A stretch of DNA of 64,000 nt from Ligustrum vulgare (Eukaryota > Streptophyta > Magnoliopsida > Lamiales > Oleaceae): the NCBI GenBank assembly GCA_963555705.1, contig OY743176.1, positions 43,787,026-43,851,025 on the forward strand. The letters are read 5' to 3'. Below, piece after piece: positions 1 to 11,025 of the stretch; the stretch's first letter is position 1; each line of letters starts with the position of its first letter. A program made the translations under genes and the position numbers. Below the pieces are notes generated by a model. The model was not told the DNA's origin. It did not search any database and saw only the letters and a program-made list of their open reading frames with translations.

Positions 1-1024
1 TGGATACACATCAATATATTTCACTAACTTGAAAAATTAGGAGTATAAAAATACTACACTTTATTCTTATTACTAGAAAATGTGCATTTAGCGACCATAA
101 AATATATCATTAAAAGTCAGTATTTCGTCATAAATTGTATTAACGACAAAAAATAGTGACACTACTAATTAGTCCAACCCCCTTTTGCATCACAATGTAT
201 GGCACGAAAAAACTCAATCTCACTTGACAGCTCTTTAGTCACAGGATTTCGCTATACAAAAATGTACCATCTACTATAATAATTATTTATACTCAAAAGT
301 CCAACTAAATATACTGTTTCAATAAAATATCATTAAAACATTTGCAAAATTACCTTTTCATGCATACGTGCAGCATAAGATTTCGATCCTTTATGAGTTA
401 CAAATGTTTTATGTGCAGGATTTGCCTTATTTATTTGAGATCTTTATTGCATATTTTCCAATAATAAATACAAAATAATTGTTTTAAATTTATTTCCATC
501 AAAGGGTTTGCTTACACATAATAACAACGCTGATTTTTTCCAAGAAAGAAAACAATCAAGGTAAAATAACATTAACGTTCTTCTCCTATCCCAAACTCTC
601 ATAAAAACACCAGATGGAAGTAAACAAATAGGGAGAGAGAGATGCAAATGGATATTACAATACAACTAATGACTCTGTGTGAAATAGGATATGTTTTGCA
701 CCATCAAAATGGCTTCTTGGATCTATAAGTTAAAAAAAATGAATGACAAATTGATTGGAGTATGTTATAGATCCAACTCTGATAAACAATTCTAGTATTC
801 AAGAACATTAATCATAAATTTTGTAGCCATGAATTGGATATGTATAGGAAGATCTAATAACTGTGTCAATTAGGATGCTTATGTATATTACTGGGATATA
901 TGTTCACAAAAATAAATTGATATAGATAATTGTGCACATAAATAGTTTTACTTATGCAAAATGTTTGTAAAATAAATAATGTAGATAACATATTATTTTA
1001 GAAAGAAAAAAAAAAAAAAACTAA

Positions 1025-1808
1025 CCTTCATCGAATCACTTGTAAAATGATCACAGAGGTAATCCCAATCGGATTGGTCTTCGATCGAGTGAGGCTTGTT
1101 CCTCTTTGTAAGTGCTACATTTTAATTTCCACCTACTTGTTTAAAAACTTCATGTAGTTTGCATCTATAATCATTCCACAGCTTATTCATTGATTTACAC
1201 ATAGCACATTGAATCAGATCAGTCATTTCGAATTCAAATTTTTCCTACAAAAACAATGATCTATCAAAATAATACTAATAAACTTGAATGAAGAAAAAAA
1301 AATTGGCACTAACTTCAATCGATCAACCATGGGTGTTATCCGTGAATCATCAATATCTTTCCATTTTTTAACATTAAGTGGGGCTTGTGAGCGAACTATA
1401 ACTCCAATCTCAGTTGACCAAAGTGATGCATTAGGACCAATAGGCCGCCCACTACGGTGGTTGAATTCAATTTGTAGTTTATGTCCATGAGTAGATATAA
1501 TTTTTTCGGTCCGTTTTCCCATAGTAGGATCTCGTCCTCTAAGTCTATTGGGAAGCTTTATAGGCGAAACAACATCAACAATGAAATATCCACGTCTGAT
1601 AACTACGTTGAAATCCATGAATCAATAGATGGTATTCAACTGTTTCTAAATCTTGGAATGAAATATTTAGACACGAGAAACATGGACAACGAATCTTCCT
1701 TTGTTGGTTTAAAAAATTTTGTGCCCTTTCGACAAATAATGTAACCCCCTTCCTATATTCATCAGACAATCGATCTCTTAGCAATGTCCAACTTTTGTCG
1801 ACTAACAT
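1025..1808 (-). pseudogene. CACTA TNP-like protein remnant (transposase-associated plus Ptta/En/Spm domains)
   Basis: Read on the minus strand from the ATG at 1808, the first ~75 residues match the plant transposase-associated domain: DKSW near the start, RLSDEY, IRCPCFSCLN, and HLLIHGF before a Trp. A frameshift near 1580 leads into the Ptta/En/Spm domain, with IGPNASLWSTEIGVIVRS and KWKDID. A putative intron (about 1313 down to 1236, ending TTTTTGTAG) joins to KFEFEM and LWNDYRCKLHEVFKQVGG, then after one stop codon to DWDYLCDHFTSD. These are the conserved blocks of PF03004-type proteins in the right order. This class of protein accompanies, but is not itself, the DDE transposase. It is broken by one frameshift and at least one stop. 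The polarity defines the element as minus-strand. Confidence 0.75.
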
Positions 1809-2015
1809 TTCTCAAATGTTGAAATAAAATAATAAATAAACATGTTAAATTGAGGAGTTATGCTTGTATAAATCAAACTGATGGAAAGAGGATGAATTTG
1901 ATGGGTAACAAAGAGAGATGCAAAAATCAAAATAACATGTTTTTTAGTTTGAGATGTTTGATAAAGTTTATTTTGGGGTGTGTATGTGTCAAACTCTGAC
2001 ATGCTTAATTGCTAG

Positions 2016-2289
2016 GAAGAAGAAATGAGAAAGGGTGAGTTGGAAGCAGATAAAGATAAAATGATGAGAGAATATAGGGCTCGGCTAGATGCTGAAAGGG
2101 CATGTAAGCTTTCCTAAGGAAGAAACTACTCAATTAGCAAATCCACTCGGAAAAAGGGTAATGTCACTGAATTCTTTCAGGGTCAAGAAGAAAATTCCAT
2201 ACCTCTAATGACCGATAGACATCTTATTGTTATATGTTCTTGCAGATAAGATAGAAAAGGATTCAAGAAAACATAGCAGCAAGAAGTGA
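2016..2289 (+). pseudogene. Captured 3' exons of a Lys-rich plant gene (unidentified)
   Basis: After an acceptor-like TTGCTAG, an open stretch begins EEEMRKGELEADKDK and continues with MREYRARLDAERACKLS, one in-frame TAA, then GRNYSISKSTRKKG. A second acceptor-like TTCTTGCAG (ending 2245) precedes DKIEKDSRKHSSKK and a TGA at 2287-2289. The acidic/basic Glu-Ala-Arg block followed by a short Lys/Ser tail looks like the C-terminus of a conserved nuclear protein, but I cannot name the gene. It lies on the strand opposite to the CACTA transposase remnant and inside the CACTA boundaries, as expected of a transduplicated host fragment with introns kept. The single stop codon and the missing upstream exons make it a pseudogene. 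Confidence 0.45.
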
Positions 2290-4299
2290 ATGGTACACTC
2301 AGTTTTCTCCTGTGCAGATGCTATCCATGATCTTCTTAATAGAATAAGTTATTTTGTATATGATGAAATGTTATGGAAGTTGGAAGTTTCTGTTACATTT
2401 GGATCCGATTAATTTTAACAATAATTAAATTCAATTCAATTTAATTATAATCAGATGGTTAAACTGCAATGAATCATTGTTGCAGGCTAGGGGTTCTGGA
2501 TGGAGATAGAATCATTCCTCTAGGCGGGATAGCTAGTGAGTTACACCTTTTGAAGGGTGGGGTGGGGTATTTGTTAGTTTATGACATCATTAGGTAGTAA
2601 TCTTACTAGAATCTTTCCTAGATTCTTATCTAATGCCCCAATGGCACTTTCTAACTTTTATCAATTTCTTTTCCAGTTGAACCATCAGAATACACATTTA
2701 GTTTAATTGCTAAATTTACCTTAGAATTTTGGTACTTGTTGCACAGTTCTTTTTGTTTCATTAAATGCATATTGGTTGATGAGTTTATTAAAAAAAAATT
2801 CCACAATATAATTGGGGGTGGCAAACTAATGGAGAACCATTAACCTTCTATATTATTGATGGGTAGTGGAGTGTTATATCTATTGGTTGCCTAACACACT
2901 AAAGTTGGAAGAGGTTCTAATGCAGGCCAGCTTCTAATTAAATTGTAACATATCACAACAGATTGATAACATCTGTTGCTGGTAATCTTCATTTTGCATG
3001 CATAAACACTAAAGTCTAACAATTTAAACAAAGCTAAAATAAGGGACTTGAGAAACAAAATCAGCATGTGATGCTGGTAATCTTCATTTCAACAACTTTA
3101 TTGCTTTTTAGATTATTGGTCGAATTTGTGTAGAAGTAGACATTTGTAAGCTATACTAGAAGTTAAGGTAAACATAAATTCTTCCATTAAATCTATTACT
3201 CCATGGCTTTGAATTAAAAGCTTTAATTCAAATACATAACATAACATAAGCATTATCTTTTTTCAGTTTCAATTGTGGATGGCATTAAAGTTGAGAAACA
3301 TAGAAATCTTTTAAAAATTTAAAAAAAAAAAAAAAATCAAAATAGACAGGTTAATAATCAGCATTTTTTACGACTCCAAATTGATAATTTTACATATTTT
3401 CAATAAAACATGAATCCAATAACAATCATGCCACATATTTAAAGCATTTGTGAGAGAAAAAGCATGGAATTACTCACTAGTTCAAACTCTTCTTTGCCGA
3501 TTCCAATATGGGTCCTTCACCAAGCATTCCAATATTTCATGAAATTGAATGAGGAAACACAAATATTAGTATATACAAATCGAATCAATTTACAGATAAA
3601 AAATAAATCCACTCACCACAAGCTCTTCTCTGTCGGTTGAATTGAATGGGAGAAATAATGAAAAGATAAACCAATAATTTAACTGGTGGGTATGGAGTTT
3701 TAATTTTGAAAGCAAGAATTTGTTGAGATTGAATAAATTTTCAAGATTTTTAGGCTTGTGTGAAGATTTCGCCAAATCTGTAGCTTGAGTTCATCGGCAG
3801 AATTAAGGGGAGAGAGAGTTGAGTAGTCATGCCCACTAATGTCTCTAACATTGATTATATTAAACAATTAAATTGATCTTTGTAGTATAATTTTATGAAC
3901 ACTTTAATTATTTATTTAAATTAATCTTTACCTAAATTCTCGAAAACAATTAATTCTTTTTTTTTTTTTTTGTCTTTTTCTTCTTCTTTTTTTAATGAGA
4001 AAAAACATTGCCAATTTTTTGTTATGATTTTTTTTTTTTTTAATTTATCTGTAGATCTTTCGTTTAGTTTTGTCTAAACAGAGGTAATTATTTTCATGTG
4101 TTCTTAGGTGATTAAATAATCTATAATCTAAATAATTATATTTATAATGGTTTAATAACAAAATAATTATATTCAGAAAGTATTGATTAATTTTTAAACA
4201 AGTTTGATGTACAAAATACATATTTTCTACAAAATAAATAATTCTTTAGGAAAGTATATAATTGGGTCTAATTTTTCTTAACAAATTGAATGCAAAATT
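2290..4299. other. CACTA interior without recognisable genes
   Basis: AT-rich DNA with A and T homopolymer tracts (for example near 3318-3336 and 3957-4045). Only short chance ORFs are present. A purine-rich GAGAGAGA stretch near 3810 might lie in the leader of the minus-strand transposase gene, but nothing proves it. Confidence 0.5.
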
Positions 4300-4759
4300 A
4301 TGTCGTTGCTAAAAGTGGACATTCAATGACAAGAATTTAATCGTTATAAAAATTACATAAATAAATGACGAAATTTCAATGATCAATTAATTACATGTAA
4401 ATAAAATAATCATATTTACAACAAAATAAATTTTTTGTTGATTAATATTTTTTTAACAAGAATACACATTGTCGTATAAAAGGAATATTTTGTTGGCAAA
4501 AAAAATTGCGGGAAATACACAGTTTGGCGTCAATTTTTCCTTATCATATTCAACGACAAAAAATATTTTATCGTTGAAGTACACATTTAACGATAAATAT
4601 CTTATTGTCAATTTTTTCAAAGGCGACATCAATTTTCTATTTCGAACAACGAATTTTCAACATCAAATCTTAGCAGTTTGACGTTAAAAGCTAATTTTAA
4701 CAGCAAATTTATTTTTGTAGTTAAAAAAATCATCGTTAATTATCATTTTTCTTGTAGTA
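4300..4759. repeat. CACTA subterminal repeat region (right end)
   Basis: Repeated degenerate short motifs of the type GTCGTTGCTAA, AACGACAAAAAAT and ATCGTTAA occur in both orientations up to the terminus. The left end (about 84-175) carries related motifs. CACTA subterminal repeats normally bind the TNPA-like protein. Confidence 0.5.
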
Positions 4760-5029
4760 TCTGCCTATACATAGGCTATATCTCTCTACTCACTTTTCTC
4801 TCTAGACAAACAAACTTCTTTGTTCTCTCTCTCTCTCACTCAGTGTGTATTGTGCTTGGGTGGTGAAAATCAGGTCGCTGTAGCAAAATTGGTGTTTCTC
4901 GATGGCTGTCAACCAATTTTTTTTGTCTGCCAAAGTTCAACGCCAACTTGCCTCCACATGTCTCCTCAATCAACACTTTTATCCCAGTTGCCTTATCACT
5001 GAGAATATTATCGATTCTTTCGAGCTTGT
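4760..5029 (+). other. Short unclassified segment with a possible first coding exon, cut by a TRIM
   Basis: A CT-rich stretch (TCTCTCTCTCACTCAGTG), typical of a plant 5' leader, is followed by an AUG at 4902. The frame stays open for 43 codons (start MAVNQFFLSAKVQRQLAS) until the TRIM begins at 5030. After the TRIM the frame continues for only a few codons before MITE sequence. I do not recognise the peptide; it may be the decapitated start of a gene or retroposed fragment, or chance. Confidence 0.25.
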
Positions 5030-5254
5030 TGTCACGGCCTGATTTTTCCCCTACTCATGTGGCACGACAAGGATCATATATTTTCGGATTATTCAGGATG
5101 TGCACTAACATAACCTATACAATTGCAGGTAATATCAATAGGCCCTTTCCAAAGTTCTGTTATGCATACTTATTAGCTTGCTGGCCCGTGTGTTGGGGAA
5201 GGTTGACCCGTATGCTTGCGAGCATCTCGGGTGGCGGACGGCAGGTCCGTCACA
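5030..5254 (+). repeat. TRIM 5' LTR
   Basis: Starts TGTCACGGCC and ends CCGTCACA, immediately followed by the primer-binding site. It is the same length as its partner at 5818-6042. Confidence 0.85.
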
Positions 5255-5256
5255 AG

Positions 5257-5268
5257 TGGTATCAAAGC
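5257..5268 (+). other. Primer-binding site of the TRIM
   Basis: TGGTATCAAAGC, complementary to the 3' end of initiator tRNA-Met with one mismatch, located 2 bases after the LTR. Confidence 0.75.
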
Positions 5269-5817
5269 GGGACCGTTTGGATGTTGCGTTGTTGGAGTGG
5301 CAGACCAATGGCGTGCATTCTTCGGCAACGGTTTTGGGCCATGAAATGCGTGACTTTGCCAAAGAGCAAAATGGAGAAACGGCGTCAGTAAGCTAAATAA
5401 TTGAGGGAGGAAAACTTTGGGATGGCGCAGGAAAAGGCATGGTTAGTGCAGTCGTGTTGCACGTTTGTTTCGTTGAGCATGGCAGTGTATTGAGGGGAAT
5501 CCACCAAAAGAGGGCAATGCATTGAGTATGCTTCGACATGCCGGAGGAGCTGCGGCCGTGAGGAGTGCCGTCCAACCGAGGGACTAGTGCGGGGGGCACA
5601 GGGTGAAGGTTGGTGTCGAAGGCGGTAAGTGCATGGGGCACTGCGAGACGAGGTGCAGGGGGCACTGTGGACTCTCGTTCACTAGGGGGTGATACCGCAA
5701 ATGTGAAGAATTTGGGCAAGTCCTTTGCGGTGGAAGATTGATTGAAGAGGTAGGTCATGTGTGGACGCGAGGCAAGCGCACCGCTGCGAGGTTGCTAGCG
5801 GATTGGGTGGGGAAGCA

Positions 5818-6042
5818 TGTCACGGCCTGGTTTTTCCCCTACTCATGTGGCACGACAAGGATCATACATTTTCGGATTATTCAGGATGTGCACTAACATA
5901 GCCTATGCAATTGCAGGTAATATCAATAGGCCCTTTCCAAAGTTCTGTTATGCATACTTATTAGCTTGCTGGCCCGTGTGTTGGGGAAGGCTGACCCGTA
6001 TGCTTGCGAGCATCTCGGGTGCCGGACGGCAGGTCCGTCACA
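5818..6042 (+). repeat. TRIM 3' LTR
   Basis: Second copy of the 225-bp repeat, preceded by a polypurine-like tract and followed by the TTGT target duplication. Confidence 0.85.
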
Positions 6043-6052
6043 TTGTGCTCTC

Positions 6053-6740
6053 TCTTAATGTCGAACTAACGGTAGACGATAAAGTCGTCTCAATTAGTCG
6101 TCTCTGTAGGTCCGTGGCTGAAGATAATTAGAGACGACTCTGTTTCATTAGGGACAATTGAAACGATCTTTAGAGACGACAATGTCGTCTCTATTTGTGA
6201 AAATATTTAATTAATTTTCTATTTATTTATTTTGACCCGATTCAATCCCTTTTTAACCCGACCCAAATCTCGATCCGAACCGTCGACCCATAAATTTTCT
6301 TTAATTCATATGATAATTGTGCATGACAATGATTCGAACTCTGAATCTAAGTGTTGGGTGGTGATGTCTCAACCACTAAGTCAATTGAATTATTGTATTA
6401 AATTTTGTTTTAAATAATATATATTAGTTAACTTAATAATATTTTCTTAATAAATTAACTTTAATATTAATTATATAAATGTAAATAATTAAAAAGGTCA
6501 ACAAAAAAATAGCAAAATTTTAAAAAATAAGAATAATTTTTAAAAAAAAACAGAGACGTCGTCTCTATTGGTCGACCAATAGAGACGACTCCATAATGTC
6601 GTCTCTATTTGTCAGTCAATAGAGACGACACGAAAAGTCGTCTCTATTGGTCGATCAATAGAGATGATGGTCGACCAATAGAGACGACTTTTCGTGTCGT
6701 TTCTAATTTTTCGTCTTTTTCGCTCATTTTTCTTGTAGTG
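6053..6740. mobile_element. CACTA-type MITE, left end missing
   Basis: The right end reads ATTTTTCTTGTAGTG, the inverted CACTA terminus. The last 200 bp (6550-6740) is packed with inverted copies of GTCGTCTCTATTGGTCGACC. The left part carries GTCGTCTC and CCGTGGCTGA motifs shared with the MITE fragment at 19988-20572, so the two belong to one family. The left terminus is absent: the homology simply begins after the DNA that follows the TRIM. No coding capacity. Confidence 0.65.
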
Positions 6741-7799
6741 GTAGTTCGATACGACCAAATCCTATGACAGTGTAGAATCGAACTTCTCACTTGTTCTTCA
6801 TGGATGATGGTCATAATATTTTGTCAAGCAAATCTAGCAGATGGGTTTATCAGTTTATCAATGTAAAGATATTTTAGGTATTTATGAGATGGCTTCTCAC
6901 TTTTGCACACGCTTGTAGATTTGAAATCATTCTGTCCATCAGATTTGAGAACACCCATTTGCATAATTAATATTGGAGCTTCCATCGATGATATGACACA
7001 TCAAAAAAGTGATCGTTAAAGGTATAAAAGAGAAGGTGTGGCATAGACTTCAGCAATGACCGCGATGCGAAACTCTAAAGCTGTGGCCCAATCCATACTG
7101 ACTTACACATAGTGACAGATGCAGACTTTTTGTTTTACTGGATCACAATTTATGTTTTTGTCGACGGTTTGTATGGGGGTTGAAAATTTTTTTTTAGGAA
7201 GAAGATCGAAAATGAAAAAGTACTTGAAATTTTATTAAAATTGTTCTCTATGCGTTTTCATACTTTGATAACATTCCATTACATCATTGTCAATATTAAG
7301 TACACATCATTCTCAATATTTGCTACATCAAATTTAAGAGTGTCACTCCTAACATCCCCAACATTATCCTCGACGTTGAGACATATCTTCAATTTCAACA
7401 TTAGTTTCTTCACCAAGTTCCTCAACCCTTTCATTCTAACTTCATTTTCATTACTTTACTTATCAGGAAAAAAAAACATGGATTTAAGCTTAAAATATTT
7501 TTTCAAAACTGATACAAACAAACAAATAAATAATTGTAAACACATATTAACCCTTAAATCTCAAATATTCCAATATAATTTTAGGGAATCAGGTAATAAC
7601 CATGTTCAAGAATCAACTGATTTTTTTTTATTAAAAAAAGGAAGTCGAGATTTTACTGGGGCACGTACCCCGGCGGGCCCCTAGCTGGGTCCTCCCCTGC
7701 TTACACAACAACGTTCTCCAGATCCCAAAAGGTCTATGAAAATGAATCAAGGAAACTAAATATCCTTCTTTGTGGAGGTTGGGGTAGGGGGTGGGAGAG
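6741..7799. other. Unclassified intergenic DNA
   Basis: I see no gene here. The longest ORF (7241-7684) is low-complexity Ser/Phe/Leu and looks like chance. Near 7655-7690 a GC-rich stretch (GGGGCACGTACCCCGGCGGG) stands out from the AT-rich surroundings. Confidence 0.4.
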
Positions 7800-7844
7800 A
7801 TGCGGCAGATCAATAACCTTTGGCTATCATGGGAAAGAATGTAT
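7800..7844 (+). pseudogene. 5' part of an ORF split by a CACTA element
   Basis: Reads MRQINNLWLSWERMY and stops at the CACTA terminus. The TAT codon at 7842-7844 is the target duplication. An upstream in-frame TAG at 7785-7787 means the true exon begins after that point, possibly at one of the AG dinucleotides. It continues at 18996. Confidence 0.4.
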
Positions 7845-8020
7845 CACTACAACAAAAGTGACTTTTTACGGCGTGCAATGCACGCAGTAAAAGGCTGTTC
7901 CTTAAAATCTTACGGCGTGCATTGGTGCATGCCGTAAAAACTCACGGCGTGCACTAATGCATACCGTAAACACTGACCGTGAGTATTTACGGCGTGCATT
8001 TTTGCACGCCGTAAATTATA
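7845..8020. repeat. Left CACTA terminal and subterminal hairpin array
   Basis: Four successive palindromic units of the form TTACGGCGTGCA, short loop, TGCACGCCGTAA follow the terminus. C-to-T and G-to-A changes scatter over the CpG positions. Confidence 0.75.
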
Positions 8021-8194
8021 ATTTGATTTTAAAAAATAATATTGTAAATTGTATAATTCCTGAAAATCTAAAATAATTATACCACAAAATTATACAAATT
8101 AATTCACATTATAATCAATAAACATGATTTCGATTAAAACATTTAGTAAGATTCAATATGAAAATTTGAGGTTGTCTAAATTTTAATAATGAAC

Positions 8195-9451
8195 TGTCAC
8201 AGACAAGTCTGGACAGTAACCAGTTAACAGTAAATCGTTCATCGTTGTTTAGCGCAGTACCAGATGAATCCTACTAAGGCATATTCGTCTGGATTGTAAA
8301 ACGTAAACAATCAGAATAAATTGTACGGAATTATAAATGGACAAGAACACAATAATTTGAGCTTAAGGTGGGAAAAACCCTAATAGGGAAAACTCACGGT
8401 TCGCATCCTGCGAACAAAAACAAATCACTATTTAAGGAAAGAGTTTATACAGATCAAACTAAACTACATGATAAATCTACGCATAGACTTTATCAAACAT
8501 CCAAGAAATAGATCAATCCCTGATCCTTCTGTGGCATGTAATACGAGATGGCGTCCCACCACTCTTCAGTAGTTTTCTTTGAATCTGCAACACCTTTTCA
8601 GCAACCTCGAACTCCCGTTCGAACACGATCCAAACCTCCCGTTTGATCTTCACGCTGAAATACTTTCCTTCTCTCAGTGATTGAATCCTCCTCCCGGAGT
8701 GTTGAAGTCACCACACGAATGAAGCTTTAATTATTGGCACAATACAAAAATATAGCTTCAAGACTTCTTTTAGTGGACGTGTAATATTGCAAGCACCACA
8801 CAGATTTGTTGTATTTTCACGTCACTTTGAAAAACATCCCGTTTTTCCTCTCTTTATAGTGCAATTAGGTTTCTTGGTTCACAAGCTTCCTTATTGCACA
8901 AGATCTCTAAAACCTGCAAAACAAGGTAGAGATAATTAGTAAAAGCAATAGAATTATCCTCAAAATAAATCTTACCATAATATAATGATAAATCTTAAAG
9001 GATCTTACCATAAAATAGGATAATGATAAATCTTGAAAGATCTTACTATTTACCAACCATATTTTCGGCCAACTCAAGGTTCTTTATGATCAAGATTTTC
9101 GACCAAGATCATCTAACCATATGTAAAGATAAGATTGAAATATTCTTGACCATATTAAGAGGATACTTACTATATCTTGAATAAGCTTGTATGTCAAGAA
9201 TAATCACAAAAATAATACCATAATATTTTCGAGATTGTGATAAAAATTTCCAAGATTATGATCAAATATATATCAATATTTTCTTGAACATTATTTTTAT
9301 AATAAAATGTATTTCTCGAAAATAAGAAATAAATTGCATAATTTAATCGAACTTAATAAATTACTAAATGCACGTATTTAGTAATTAAATCAAGTTTTAT
9401 TAAATTATACATTCATGAAAAATATGAAATGCCAATATCATAGAATTAACA
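8195..9451 (-). repeat. Downstream (3') LTR of the Copia derivative
   Basis: 1257 bp, from TGTCACAG to GAATTAACA on the plus strand. It contains about 155 bp (roughly 8685-8840) that the other LTR lacks. Confidence 0.75.
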
Positions 9452-9813
9452 ATCTCCCCATTTGGCTTTTTCTATTTTTCCGAAACCAATCATCTTTTTA
9501 CGATCACAAGAAATCAATTAGCTCCCCCTATCAAAAATCTCCTCCTCAAGATATGCATCAAGATAAACACAATCAACAATTAAAATGCATGTAAAGAAAT
9601 AACACATAGAGAGCATAAAATCATAAATGAAAAAGATGATATCCATGCTAATGCGACTCCCCCTTTTCGGAGAAGCCATATGGTTCTCAAAACCTACATG
9701 CAAAAATTCACAACCAAAATCCAAACATAGAACCAGTAGTTTTGAAAACATAAGAAAACTGTTTCAAAAGTATTGAAAATGATCAGATGGAACTGGCAGG
9801 GTGGAGATCAGGC

Positions 9814-11023
9814 TCAGGGCTTCTTTTGCTTCTTCGAGGCAGGGAGCTTTTTGGCTGCAACCTTTCTCTTTTCCTTGGCTTCGACTGGAGCCACATCTTT
9901 TGAAGACCCTCCAAGCAACTGATCAATTGTGTCCTCCAGACGCTTAACCCGTACACCAAGGACAGATAAATCAGCTTTCATCCCAGCATTTTCTGTTTCT
10001 AGCTGACCGAGCCTGGCATCTGTATCAGCTGATAACTGACTCCCAGTAGTTTCATCCAGAACCTGCTTCTTTTGACCCGTCTGCGCCTCCATGTTTTTTC
10101 TGCATCTCGCCATGTTTAACACCTTGGGGGTGACCACCACATCATCCTCTAATGTTTGGATACCCTGATCATTCAAAAATTGTGAAATAACCCATGGATA
10201 AACCAACAGATAAGTGTTACCTTGCCTAGGACCACTTCCCGACACTCTACCAATGATGGAATTCCATATTCGTGTAGCAAGATCAATGTTGCGTGTGGTC
10301 CCCAGCAGAAAAAGGGTTCTAGATGATTCTCGCTTAAAACTCGAATCATGAATTAGTTGGTCAAAATTTGCCTTAACAATTTTGTGAAGAATTTGGTACT
10401 TCTTTGACATTTCTGACCTAGGCAATTGTTTTAACCCCTTTACTGGCCACGTGATCTTACCCCCCGACAACTCCATAGCAATTTCATCATTAGTGGCTTC
10501 CATAGACTCATCCTCATCAGCCACATCATCATTCAGACCTAACCACTCCCTAAGTTCTTTTGCTGAAATTTTAATCAATTGTCCTCTAACAAAAAGTGAA
10601 GTGGTAAAACGACATTTTTGGAGTTATAGTCAATGGGGATATTGGCATAAAATTCCTTGACCAGAGTCTCATTGATGTCTCCCTTACACTCAGTCAACTT
10701 TTTCAACCCAAAATGTGACACTATATCATCAATCTCAAAGTCATCAAATTTGCCTACAGTCACCCTAGACTCATAATGCAATCGTTTACTCGAAATATAT
10801 TTTTGGAAATCATTTATGCTTCAGATGACCAAAATTTGAAACTGAATGGGGTAAACATACCTCTTGCTGTCTGCATAGGTGTGCAGACGAATGAAGAAAT
10901 ATCAAACTTGGACCTCACTGGACCCGCAGCAGTGTCCCCCTTTTTCTTTTTCGAACTCACGGCGATTGCTACCTTTTGTTTTCCTTTCCTGTCTGAAATA
11001 ACAGCTTCTTTCTCAGACTCTAC
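9814..11023 (-). pseudogene. Extra 3' ORF of a Copia family, plant transposon-protein (PF20167-like) domain
   Basis: On the minus strand an acidic/Lys-rich N-terminal segment with SSFVCTPMQTARG is followed, after a frameshift, by FQKYISSKRLHYESRVTVG, then LVKEFYANI, a second frameshift, and RFTTSLFVRGQLIKISA. The EFYANI / VRG pattern is the hallmark I associate with the 'putative plant transposon protein' domain found beside plant retroelements. The last ~254 codons are open: a charged region, a coiled coil with heptad Leu/Val/Ile near GVRVKRLEDTIDQLLGG, and a Lys-rich tail KKLPASKKQKKP. It lies where an envelope-like ORF sits in some plant Copia elements, just before the polypurine tract. 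The function is unknown. I infer a homologous ORF at 31166-31860. Confidence 0.6.
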
Positions 11024-11025
11024 TT

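Larger units (their letters stand above)
68..4759 (-). mobile_element. Degenerate CACTA (En/Spm-type) transposon, 4.7 kb
   Basis: The left end reads TATTACTAGAAAATG and the right end, read inward on the minus strand, TACTACAAGAAAAATG. Both are decayed forms of the plant CACTA terminus CACTACAAGAAAAATG; the first C has become T at both ends. The triplet TCT at 65-67 is repeated at 4760-4762, the 3-bp target duplication expected of CACTA elements. Subterminal stretches at both ends are rich in short motifs containing CGACAAAA. Inside lie a minus-strand transposase-related remnant (1025-1808) and an unrelated plus-strand exon fragment (2016-2289). No DDE transposase (TNP2-like) is visible, so the copy is non-autonomous. 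The boundaries are well supported. Confidence 0.8.
5030..6042 (+). mobile_element. TRIM (terminal-repeat retrotransposon in miniature)
   Basis: Two 225-bp direct repeats beginning TGTCACGGCC and ending GGTCCGTCACA (5030-5254 and 5818-6042) enclose a 563-bp interior. Three bases after the first repeat lies TGGTATCAAAGC, one mismatch from the initiator-Met tRNA primer site TGGTATCAGAGC. A purine-rich GGGTGGGGAAG precedes the second repeat. TTGT flanks both sides (5026-5029 and 6043-6046) as a 4-bp target duplication. The interior has no gag or pol; its ORFs do not look like retroviral proteins. By eye the LTRs differ at about six positions, mostly transitions. The strand is set by the primer site. 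Confidence 0.85.

Noticed and set aside
4469..4866. Plus-strand ORFs near the CACTA right end
   Set aside because: They run across subterminal repeats and the terminus itself; no protein features.
7241..7684. 147-codon Ser/Phe/Leu ORF
   Set aside because: Low complexity, no domain, and the antisense reading is equally uninformative.
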